Positions 31,785 to 37,818 of a stretch of DNA of 37,818 nt are shown one piece after another. The position numbers and the translations under genes are program-made. The notes beneath the pieces are model-generated. The model searched no databases, was not told the origin of the DNA, and worked only from the letters and a program-made list of their open reading frames with translations. The stretch covers positions 1 to 37,818 of the forward strand of contig JBKHYJ010000097.1 in assembly GCA_046565505.1 (NCBI GenBank). The letters run 5' to 3'. This DNA comes from JBKHYJ01 sp046565505. Its GTDB lineage: Bacteria > Acidobacteriota > Blastocatellia > UBA7656. Position 1 is the stretch's first letter, and each line of letters starts with the position of its first letter.

Positions 31785-31921
31785 CTTAGATTTTGGATTA
31801 CGGAGTCGATCCGGTAGCGCGCGGGCGGCCGGGCCGCGCGTCTTTAAACGGACGTAAAGCACCGAAGGCCGCGAATGCTCCGCCAATCCAGAATCCAAAA
31901 TCTAAAATCCAAAATCTAAAA
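31785..31921. repeat. AT-rich-ended inverted-repeat element, copy 1
   Basis: The left arm at 31785-31800 (CTTAGATTTTGGATTA) is inversely repeated in the right arm at 31885-31921, made of ATCCAAAATCTAAA units. The ~85-base centre is GC-rich and diverged from copy 2 (36546-36678). Both share TTTAAA, a GTAAAG/GTAAGG motif and the sequence before CCAATCCA. The right arm overlaps the etfB stop codon, so the element has supplied it. It fills the etfB-etfA gap. Confidence 0.75.
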
Positions 31922-32698
31922 CACCCTCGCGTCGAAGCGGAGCTTCTCGACCAGCTTCGCGGCGACCTCCGCGGGCTTGCCCTCGATCATCTCCGTCTGC
32001 TTTGACTTTTCAGGCAAGTACGCGCGCTCAATGATCTGCCCCGGTTTCAAATCCTCCGCCGTCAGGCCGAGGTCGGCGGCCTTGACTTCGCGAAGCTCTT
32101 TTTTCTTGGCCGCCATGATCCCCTTGAGCGTCGCGTAGCGGAGTTGGTTAATGCCCGACTGGATCGTGAGCAGCGCGGGCATGGGCACGCGCACCCACTG
32201 GAACCAGCCGCTTTCGAGCTCGCGCTTGACGCGCACCTGCCCGTCTTCGGGCTGCACCTCCATGACGATTGTCGCGCTTGATAGTCCGAGCGTCTCCGCC
32301 AGTATCAGGCCCACCTGCGCGAACCCGTAGTCGTCCGACTGCAAGCCGGTGAAGACCAAGTCGTACTTCTCGCCTTTGAGCGCGGCGGCCAGCGCGCGGG
32401 CGACGGCCGCCGCGTCGGTCGCGTTGTCGAAGATCGGGTCGTGGAGGTGAATCGCGCGGTCCGCGCCTTTCGCCAGCGCTTCTTTGATCGACTGGCGCAC
32501 GCGCTCAGGCCCCAGGCAGATGACTATTACTTCGCCGCCATGTTTTTCCTTCTGCCTCAGGGCCTCCTCCAGCGCGTAGGCGTCGGCCTCGCTCATCTCG
32601 TAGCTGAGGTCGCGCTCGTCAATCCACTTCTGGTCGGCGGCGATCCGCAGAATCGAGTCTTTCTTGGGGACCTGCTTCAGGCAAACAACTATGTTCAT
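31916..32698 (-). CDS. etfB: Electron-transfer flavoprotein beta subunit
   Basis: This 260-aa protein has MNIVVCLKQVPKKDSILRI at the N-terminus and the AMP-binding region, including GADRAIHLHDPIFDNATDAA. LVFTGLQSDDYGFAQVGLIL and TLKGIMAAKKKELREVKAADL give the family signature and recognition loop that docks on dehydrogenases. AAGGA stands 6 bases before the ATG. The stop TAG falls inside the repeat element that separates it from etfA, so the two are likely still cotranscribed. Together with etfA and ETF-QO it makes the ETF system for fatty-acid and amino-acid oxidation. Confidence 0.95.
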   Translation of the reverse strand: MNIVVCLKQVPKKDSILRIAADQKWIDERDLSYEMSEADAYALEEALRQKEKHGGEVIVICLGPERVRQSIKEALAKGADRAIHLHDPIFDNATDAAAVARALAAALKGEKYDLVFTGLQSDDYGFAQVGLILAETLGLSSATIVMEVQPEDGQVRVKRELESGWFQWVRVPMPALLTIQSGINQLRYATLKGIMAAKKKELREVKAADLGLTAEDLKPGQIIERAYLPEKSKQTEMIEGKPAEVAAKLVEKLRFDARVF

Positions 32699-32852
32699 AC
32701 GAAGTCCTTATTTTGAGTTTGTCGGGGCCGCGGCCCGCGTCTTGGACTCCCCCGCCTCGCCATCGGGCGAATGACCGTGCCCGCCGGAAATCAAACTCGG
32801 GGGCGGTCCTGCCGGCCCGCCGCCGCGTCCTCGCAGGGGCGTCGCGCCTAAT

Positions 32853-34106
32853 CTACAGCCCGTCGGCTTCCTCGTATCGCTTCATGAGCAGGGCGGCGTT
32901 CGTCCCGCCGAAGCCGAAGGAGTTAGAGAGCGCGTACCGCATCCGAACCCTGCGGGCCTGGTTCGGCACGTAATCGAGGTCGCAGTCGGGGTCGGGCTTC
33001 TCGTAATTCGCGGTCGGCGGCGCGACCTGGTCGCGCAGCGCGAGGGCTATTATGCCCGCCTCGACGCCCCCGGCCGCCCCGAGCAGGTGGCCCATCATCG
33101 ACTTGGTGGACGAGACAGGTATCGAGTGCGCCGAATCCCCGAAGACGCGCTTGATGGCCATCGTCTCCAGCTTGTCGTTGTAAAAGGTCGAGGTCCCGTG
33201 CGCGTTGATGTAGTCGATCTCATGCGGCTCGACGCCCGCGTCCTTGATGGCGTTCGTCATCACGCGGACCGCGCCGTCCCCGTCCTCGGAAGGCTGAGTG
33301 ATGTGGAAGGCGTCGCTCGACATGCCGTAACCGACCACCTCGGCGTATATCTTAGCGCCGCGCGCCTTGGCGTGCTCCAGCTCTTCGAGGATCAGCGTGC
33401 CCGCGCCTTCGCCTATGACGAACCCGTCGCGGTCGGCGTCAAACGGGCGGCTCGAATGCTCCGCGTCATGGTTGCGCGTCGAGAGTGCGCGCATGGCGGC
33501 GAAGCCCCCGACCCCCATCGGCGTGATGGCGGCCTCCGCGCCGCCGCATATCATGGCGTCGGCGTCCCCGCGCTGGATTATTTTAAAGCTGTCGCCCACC
33601 GCATGCGCTCCCGTAGAGCATGCGGTACACGTAGCCGAATTGGGCCCCTTGGCGTTAAAGCGGATCGAGACCTGCCCGGCGGCCAGGTTAACTATGGCGG
33701 CGGGGATGAAGAAGGGCGATATCTTGCCCGGCCCGCCCTTGAGGAACTTCTCGTGCTCCCGCTCTATCACGCCGAACCCGCCTATGCCCGAACCGATGTA
33801 AGAGCCGACCCGCGTCGCATTGTCTTCCGTTATGCGCAGGCCCGAATCGTCCATGGCCTCCTGCGCCGCCGCCACCGCGAAGTGAATGAAGACGTCCATC
33901 TTCTTGACCTCTTTCTTCTCGAAGAACTTCAAGGGGTCAAAATTCTTAACCTCACTCGCTATGCGGACGGGGAAAGCGGCGGCATCGAACCGAGTGATGG
34001 CACCGATAGCGCCACGGCCCGCGAGCAAGTTCGACCAGACTTCTTCCTTAGTATTGCCCGACCCGCAAACGAGACCGATACCTGTAACAACTACTCGACG
34101 ATTCAA
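32853..34106 (-). CDS. fabF: 3-oxoacyl-ACP synthase II
   Basis: FabF elongates acyl-ACP by decarboxylative condensation with malonyl-ACP. I start at the TTG at 34106, which has GGAGG 8 bases upstream and gives MNRRVVVTGIGLVCGSGNTK, 417 aa. A TTG five codons earlier overlaps that site. With this start the catalytic residues fall at C163 (TACSTG), H303 (NAHGTST), K335 and H340 (SSTKSMMGHLLGA), the same numbers as in E. coli FabF. The C-terminal SNSFGFGGTNAALL is intact. It follows acpP at a short distance, in the usual order. Confidence 0.96.
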   Translation of the reverse strand: MNRRVVVTGIGLVCGSGNTKEEVWSNLLAGRGAIGAITRFDAAAFPVRIASEVKNFDPLKFFEKKEVKKMDVFIHFAVAAAQEAMDDSGLRITEDNATRVGSYIGSGIGGFGVIEREHEKFLKGGPGKISPFFIPAAIVNLAAGQVSIRFNAKGPNSATCTACSTGAHAVGDSFKIIQRGDADAMICGGAEAAITPMGVGGFAAMRALSTRNHDAEHSSRPFDADRDGFVIGEGAGTLILEELEHAKARGAKIYAEVVGYGMSSDAFHITQPSEDGDGAVRVMTNAIKDAGVEPHEIDYINAHGTSTFYNDKLETMAIKRVFGDSAHSIPVSSTKSMMGHLLGAAGGVEAGIIALALRDQVAPPTANYEKPDPDCDLDYVPNQARRVRMRYALSNSFGFGGTNAALLMKRYEEADGL

Positions 34107-34143
34107 AGGCTTTTCCTCCAAAAGAGAGAAGCGCGCCGGCCCG

Positions 34144-34386
34144 TCATGCCTTGTAATGCTTCTCGATGTAATCGACCGCGTCGCGGACGCTCTGTATTTT
34201 CTCCGCGTCTTCGTCGGGGATCTCGATGTTGAACTCCTCCTCGAACCTCATGACAAGCTCGACCGTGTCCAGCGAGTCCGCGCCGAGGTCGTCGATGAAG
34301 CGCGCGTTGGCGGTCACTTCGCCCTCATCCACTCCCAGCTCGTCAACGATGATTTGCTTTACCCTCTCCTCAACGGAACCTTCCAT
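34144..34386 (-). CDS. acpP: Acyl carrier protein
   Basis: This 80-aa acidic helical protein carries growing acyl chains. S38 in the conserved DDLGADSLDTVELVM motif is the attachment site for 4-phosphopantetheine. AGGAGGGG lies 7 bases before the ATG. It sits between fabD and fabF in the fatty-acid operon, in the common order except that fabG is absent between fabD and it. Confidence 0.97.
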   Translation of the reverse strand: MEGSVEERVKQIIVDELGVDEGEVTANARFIDDLGADSLDTVELVMRFEEEFNIEIPDEDAEKIQSVRDAVDYIEKHYKA

Positions 34387-34437
34387 TTTCTAGCCCCTCC
34401 TAAAAGTATTCGGAATCAATAATGAATTATGAACGCT

Positions 34438-34464
34438 GAGCGGCGAACTATCAATTCGGCGCTC
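34438..34464. repeat. Hairpin between fabD and acpP
   Basis: GAGCGGCGAA (34438-34447) and TTCGGCGCTC (34455-34464) pair at 9 of 10 positions around CTATCAA. It lies in the 97-base gap between the fabD stop and the acpP start, where fabG would normally be found. It may attenuate or process the transcript, or raise acpP expression. There is no T-run on the minus strand, so a true terminator is unlikely. Confidence 0.5.
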
Positions 34465-34483
34465 ACTTTTCGGCCGCCCGCGG

Positions 34484-35416
34484 TCACCTTTCTAACGCCG
34501 CCAGGGCGGCCTCAAGCGTCGGCGCGTCCTCTATATTCAACAGCCGGGCTTCGCGGCTCATCTGCTTGACCAGGCCCGTCAAGACCTTGCCGGGCCCGAG
34601 CTCAATGAACTGCGTCACCCCCTCGGCCAGCAGGCGCTCGACGGATTCGCTCCAGCGGACAGGCGACGCCACCTGCCTGAGCAGCGCCGACCGCGCCTCC
34701 CCGCCCGACCTGATCACCCGCGCGTCCACGTTCGTCACGAGCGGCACGCTCAGGTCGGAAAACTCTACGCCGTCCAACACAGGCGCAAGCAGCTCCGCGG
34801 CCGGCTCCATCATCTGGCAGTGGAAGGGCGCGCTTACGGCGAGCATCACGGCTTTCTTCGCCCCCCTGGCCTTCGCCAGCTCGACCGCGCGCTCGACGGC
34901 CGGCTTGTGGCCCGCGATCACGGTCTGGTGCTTGGAGTTGATGTTCGCCGGGGAGCAGACGCCTAATTCCGAGGCCTCCGCGCATACCGACCTCACCGCG
35001 TCGATGTCGCAGCCGAGGATGGCCGCCATCGCCCCCTCGCCGGAGGCTACCGCCTCCTGCATGAACAGCCCGCGGCGGCGGACCACGCGGAGGGCGTCTT
35101 CGAGCTTCAACGAGCCTGCGGCGACCAGCGCGCTGTATTCGCCGAGCGAGTGGCCCGCGACGAAATCGGCGCGCGCCCCGCGCCCCTCAAAAGCCCTGAG
35201 CGCGGCTATCGAAGTCGCGAGGATCGCGGGCTGCGTATTCGCCGTGAGCCGCAACTCCTCTTCGGGCCCCTCGAAGCACAGTGCCGATAACCTCATGCCG
35301 AGCGCGTCGTCGGCTTTTTCAAACACCTCCCTGGCGGGTTGGTAGGCGTCGGCGAGCGACTTGCCCATCCCCACTTTCTGCGCGCCCTGGCCTGGAAAGA
35401 TGAACGCCGTCTTCAT
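34484..35416 (-). CDS. fabD: Malonyl-CoA:ACP transacylase
   Basis: FabD moves malonyl from CoA to ACP. The 310-aa protein has the family's FPGQGAQKVGMG (7-18), the nucleophile S90 in GHSLGEYSALVAAGSL, VRRRGLFMQEA with the carboxylate-binding arginine, and the catalytic histidine H199 in APFHCQMM. FIELGPGKVLTGLVKQ closes the family pattern. It follows plsX (about 60 bases between) and precedes acpP. The ATG has no strong ribosome binding site, and the family alignment decides the start. Confidence 0.95.
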   Translation of the reverse strand: MKTAFIFPGQGAQKVGMGKSLADAYQPAREVFEKADDALGMRLSALCFEGPEEELRLTANTQPAILATSIAALRAFEGRGARADFVAGHSLGEYSALVAAGSLKLEDALRVVRRRGLFMQEAVASGEGAMAAILGCDIDAVRSVCAEASELGVCSPANINSKHQTVIAGHKPAVERAVELAKARGAKKAVMLAVSAPFHCQMMEPAAELLAPVLDGVEFSDLSVPLVTNVDARVIRSGGEARSALLRQVASPVRWSESVERLLAEGVTQFIELGPGKVLTGLVKQMSREARLLNIEDAPTLEAALAALER

Positions 35417-35478
35417 GTTTGCGCGGTGCAGGGTCGGGGCGAACGGATTGACTTGCGGGTCGGCCCCTGCCCTGAGTT

Positions 35479-36534
35479 TTAACCCCTGTGCCCGTCGCGG
35501 CTCGCCATGACGGCCGCGCCGAGCTGATTCTCAATTTCGCCGTTGACCTCGCCCTCGCAGTAGTCGCGGGCCACGCCTATGGCGTTGCGGATGGCTTTCG
35601 GGCTAGACCTGCCGTGACAGATGACTGTGACTCCCTTGATGCCCAGGAGCGGCGCGCCGCCATACTCCGCGTAATCGAGCCGCTGCTTGAATTTTTGGAA
35701 CGCCGGCCGCGTGAGCAGCGCCCCGGCCTTCGTCTGAATGGTCGCCTGTAGCTCGTGCTTGAGCAGGCGCATTATGAATTCAAAGACGCCCTCGCTCGTC
35801 TTCAGCGCGATGTTGCCCGTGAACCCGTCGCAGACGATCACGTCGGCCTGGCCGGTGAACATATCGCGCCCCTCGACGTTGCCGATGAAGTTGAGCGGCG
35901 AGCGGCGCAGCAGCTTGAAGGCCTCTTTGGTCAGGTCGTTGCCCTTGGCCTCCTCTTCGCCGATCGACAGCAGCCCCACACGGGGGTTACGGATACCGAC
36001 GATGACGCTCGAATAAAGCGAACCCATCACGGCGAAATCGTAAAGATGTGATGGCTTGCACTCGGCGTTGGCCCCCACGTCAAGTATGACCGTGCCCTGC
36101 CCCGTGAGCGTGGGCAGGACGGCGGCGAGCGCCGGCCGGTCCACCTTCGGCAGGGCCCCGATGACCAGCTTTGAAGTCATCATCACGGCGCCCGTGTTGC
36201 CCGCGCTCACCAGAGCCTGGGCCTGGCCGTCGCGCACGAGCTTCGCCGCCACGCGTATGGAGCTGTTGCGCTTGCGGCGGACCGCGTTCGCCACAGGCTC
36301 GCCCATCGTGATGACTTCCTGCGCGTCGACGATTTCAACCTTGGAGTTGCGCCATAAGAATCCGCCGCTTATCGCCCGGCTCCTGCGCTGCTTGTCGAGC
36401 TCCGCCTGAATCTGCTCGGACCGCCCGACGAGAATGACGCCTATGTTGAGATCCCGCGCTGCCTCAAGCGCGCCTTCGACCTCGTTCGCGGGGGCGAAAT
36501 CGCCCCCCATGGCGTCAACAGCGATCTTTATCAT
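35479..36534 (-). CDS. plsX: Phosphate acyltransferase PlsX
   Basis: This 351-aa protein converts acyl-ACP to acyl-phosphate, the donor for the first acylation of glycerol-3-phosphate in phospholipid synthesis. It shows IAVDAMGGDFAPANEVEGAL at the N-terminus, ALVSAGNTGAVMMTSKLVIG, LDVGANAECKPSHLYDFAVM, NVEGRDMFTGQADVIVCDGF and GNIALKTSEGVFEFIM, with YGGAPLLGIKGVTVICHGRS near the end. It follows rpmF, as in many bacteria, but a repeat element is wedged between the two. Confidence 0.96.
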   Translation of the reverse strand: MIKIAVDAMGGDFAPANEVEGALEAARDLNIGVILVGRSEQIQAELDKQRRSRAISGGFLWRNSKVEIVDAQEVITMGEPVANAVRRKRNSSIRVAAKLVRDGQAQALVSAGNTGAVMMTSKLVIGALPKVDRPALAAVLPTLTGQGTVILDVGANAECKPSHLYDFAVMGSLYSSVIVGIRNPRVGLLSIGEEEAKGNDLTKEAFKLLRRSPLNFIGNVEGRDMFTGQADVIVCDGFTGNIALKTSEGVFEFIMRLLKHELQATIQTKAGALLTRPAFQKFKQRLDYAEYGGAPLLGIKGVTVICHGRSSPKAIRNAIGVARDYCEGEVNGEIENQLGAAVMASRDGHRG

Positions 36535-36545
36535 AAGCGTCTCAC

Positions 36546-36678
36546 GATTTTGGATTTTAGATTTTGGATTAGGGGAAGACGCCGCGGGCCGGGGCGCTGA
36601 GCTTACGCCGTTTTAAATCGGCGTAAGGGGCTGAAGTATGCGGATGCCCTCCAATCCAAAAATCCAAAATCCAAAATC
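36546..36678. repeat. AT-rich-ended inverted-repeat element, copy 2
   Basis: The left arm at 36546-36571 is built from GATTTTGGATT and TTTAGATT units. The right arm at 36653-36678 is its inverse (ATCCAAAAATCCAAAATCC). Inside is a perfect hairpin: CTTACGCCG (36602-36610) and CGGCGTAAG (36619-36627) around TTTTAAAT. The right arm begins three bases after the rpmF stop, and the left arm ends 12 bases before the plsX start. It is a diverged relative of the element at 31785-31921. Confidence 0.8.
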
Positions 36679-36681
36679 GGA

Positions 36682-36867
36682 CTACTCTTCTTCCTTAATG
36701 GCGATTGCCACGCGGTCACGATAGAAGCCGCACTTGGAGCAGACGCGGTGCGAAATGCGAGGTTCCCCGCAGTTAGGGCAGTTGCTTACGGCGGGCGGCA
36801 CAAGGTGGTCGTGCGCCCTGCGCTTGCCGGTGCGCGACTTGGAATGTTTCCTCTTAGGATTTGGCAT
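36682..36867 (-). CDS. rpmF: 50S ribosomal protein L32
   Basis: This 61-aa basic protein reads MPNPKRKHSKSRTGKRRAHD at the N-terminus. It carries four zinc-ligand cysteines, C30, C33 (CPNC), C43 and C46 (CSKC), so this is the zinc-binding form. It lies between DUF177 and plsX, the classical arrangement. The C-terminus is acidic (KEEE). Confidence 0.97.
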   Translation of the reverse strand: MPNPKRKHSKSRTGKRRAHDHLVPPAVSNCPNCGEPRISHRVCSKCGFYRDRVAIAIKEEE

Positions 36868-36886
36868 TATGTACTCCTCGATACCA

Positions 36887-37408
36887 CTAGTTAGTATTAG
36901 ATTTAAGTTCTTTCAGCGCGGCCCAGCGCGGGTCGCCTCCCTGGTCGGAGCAAAGGCAATCGCCTTCGTTGAGGTTCGCGCCGCACTCCGCGCACAGCCC
37001 GCGACACTCTTCGCCGCACAGCCGCGCCATGGGGAGCGCCAGCTCTACCTGCTCGCGCACGAGGTCGTCAACGTCTATGGCCTCGTCCTGGTAGAAGGCT
37101 ACGGAGAGGTCATCGTCGCCAAGCTCTTTTTCTTCCGAGGTCTTCGCGGGAGGAACATAGAGCAGGTCAAAACTCTGATCGACGGGCATAGCCAAAGGCT
37201 TCAAACACCTGTCGCAGGCTATCTCGACGGTGGCTTTAAGGTTGCCGACCAGCCTGACCTCGTCGCCCGCTCGCGTGGCCTGAAGGTCGAGCTCCGGCCG
37301 CCCGACCAGGCGCGTGTCGCCGCCGCTCAAATCAGGCTCGCCGTCCGGGTAAAGATGATGAATGTTTAGCGCTTCATCTTCACTGATCTTGGAGATACTA
37401 ATATTCAT
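36887..37408 (-). CDS. DUF177 (YceD-family) protein
   Basis: This 173-aa protein has the DUF177 pattern of paired cysteines: C65/C68 (CDRC), then LCGEECRGLCAECG (130-143), and C151/C153 near the end, which probably bind zinc. Proteins of this family precede rpmF in most bacteria. E. coli YceD is linked to 23S rRNA or ribosome function, though its exact role is uncertain. It is the first gene of the fatty-acid/ribosome operon, about 100 bases after a strong promoter. Confidence 0.9.
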   Translation of the reverse strand: MNISISKISEDEALNIHHLYPDGEPDLSGGDTRLVGRPELDLQATRAGDEVRLVGNLKATVEIACDRCLKPLAMPVDQSFDLLYVPPAKTSEEKELGDDDLSVAFYQDEAIDVDDLVREQVELALPMARLCGEECRGLCAECGANLNEGDCLCSDQGGDPRWAALKELKSNTN

Positions 37409-37515
37409 CCCAGTAGCTCACTTCATGGCCAGGACTTGCCGGGCTGAGTGCTGCTGGCGGCCTAACCTTAATTATTATAATTACACAGAAAATCTGCTCA
37501 GCACAAAAGATATTC

Positions 37516-37543
37516 ATTATATCGGAGAGAACTCCTTTGTCAA
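37516..37543 (-). promoter_or_regulatory. Near-consensus sigma70 promoter of the DUF177-rpmF-fab operon
   Basis: On the minus strand TTGACA (37543-37538) and TATAAT (37521-37516), both perfect, are 16 bases apart. Transcription should start near 37509, leaving a leader of about 100 bases before the ATG at 37408. This fits a strong housekeeping promoter for ribosomal and lipid genes. Confidence 0.85.
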
Positions 37544-37721
37544 CCAAGCCCTCAAAGCCGCGCCCCGCGCCGCGCGGCAGATTGTCGAGCTTATTCGCAT
37601 GGGCGGGAAGCATTTTCGTGTAGGTGTAAGTAATTCATCGCCGGGTGGCGCGCGCGGGCCGTCCGACCCCGCGGCCGGGGGCATGTGGCGACCAGGGTCT
37701 ATTCATTCTCTAAAAGAAGGA

Positions 37722-37776
37722 GGCGTTCCTCTGTAGAATGAGGTTGCTAAACACCAACTTCTTCAGGAGGAACGCC
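37722..37776 (+). promoter_or_regulatory. Hairpin overlapping the ribosome binding site of the last gene
   Basis: GGCGTTCCTC (37722-37731) and GAGGAACGCC (37767-37776) are perfect inverse complements. The AGGAGG ribosome binding site (37765-37770) overlaps the right arm. A transcript entering from outside would fold and hide the site. One starting inside the 35-base loop would not. This is the known way insertion sequences such as IS10 and IS50 avoid activation by read-through. Confidence 0.6.
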
Positions 37777-37777
37777 C

Positions 37778-37818
37778 GTGAGCACCCAAGTGCCCTCTCT
37801 AGCTCAAGCTTTATCACT
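37778..37818 (+). CDS. Start of a probable transposase gene, cut by the window edge
   Basis: A GTG at 37778 with AGGAGG 7 bases upstream opens a frame reading MSTQVPSLAQALS, which runs off the right edge. The strong ribosome binding site and the hairpin that masks it suggest a transposase gene of an insertion sequence. Thirteen residues are too few to name a family, so this is an inference. Confidence 0.4.
   Translation, partial: MSTQVPSLAQALS

Larger units (their letters stand above)
37409..37777. other. Intergenic region, operon leader and insertion-sequence end
   Basis: The left part carries the leader and promoter of the minus-strand fab operon. From about 37545 to 37700 I see no gene. 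From about 37700 rightwards the base composition changes, and the hairpin and ribosome binding site of a plus-strand gene begin. A boundary of an insertion sequence probably lies somewhere around 37690-37720, but no terminal repeat can be checked because the other end is outside the window. Confidence 0.4.

Noticed and set aside
33087..34232. 381-codon plus-strand frame opposite fabF and acpP
   Set aside because: fabF and acpP have all catalytic residues on the minus strand. The plus frame has no recognisable domain.
1..37818. CRISPR arrays, tRNA or rRNA genes
   Set aside because: I saw no regularly spaced direct repeats and no recognisable tRNA or rRNA signature on either strand. A short tRNA could still be missed by eye.

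Overview
The window is mostly GC-rich chromosome of a Gram-negative-type, respiring heterotroph. It has an ETF to ETF-quinone oxidoreductase chain, a type II fatty-acid operon, MEP-pathway IspH, and a surface-glycan locus with a lipid-linked-sugar style of membrane glycosyltransferase. Overall gene content and style suggest Acidobacteriota (perhaps Blastocatellia), but nothing here proves the phylum.

Left edge (1-5170) is an accessory island of lower GC. It holds the start of a small membrane protein, a complete IS256-family element (155-1481) with a frameshifted transposase, an IS110-family remnant with two frameshifts that stops at the IS256 end, an intact IS110-family transposase, and two orphan genes (a small secreted protein and a 179-aa protein). 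Inverted repeats around the orphans resemble degraded integron attC sites, but this is tentative.

5175-8850 is a metal-resistance operon on the minus strand: a MerR regulator, a YHS-HMA copper P-type ATPase and a cupredoxin, with tight gene junctions. It is preceded by a textbook MerR-type promoter with a 20-bp spacer over a dyad. 8960-11382 holds convergent thiO (glycine oxidase) and a long-form ispH.

11500-27118 is a surface-polysaccharide locus. It contains GT-C type membrane proteins (one with a coupled single-pass partner, one PTPS-related with an extra C-terminal domain, one TMTC-like with TPRs), GT2 glycosyltransferases, a CgeB-type glycosyltransferase, a methyltransferase, an NAD-dependent epimerase, a GDP-mannose 3,5-epimerase very close to the plant enzyme, and a WbpD/WbpB/WbpE-like trio for an acetamido-amino-uronic acid. 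An identical 14-bp block covering the -35 box precedes two of the membrane-protein genes.

27140-32698 (minus strand) carries a secreted protein combining two SurA-like segments with a DsbA-like domain, then ETF-QO, EtfA and EtfB, with a strong terminator separating the two blocks. 32853-37408 (minus strand) is DUF177-rpmF-plsX-fabD-acpP-fabF, driven by a near-consensus promoter; fabG and fabH are absent. Two diverged copies of a ~135-bp element with AT-rich terminal inverted repeats lie between etfB and etfA and between rpmF and plsX. The right edge enters what looks like a further insertion sequence, whose ribosome binding site lies in a long hairpin.
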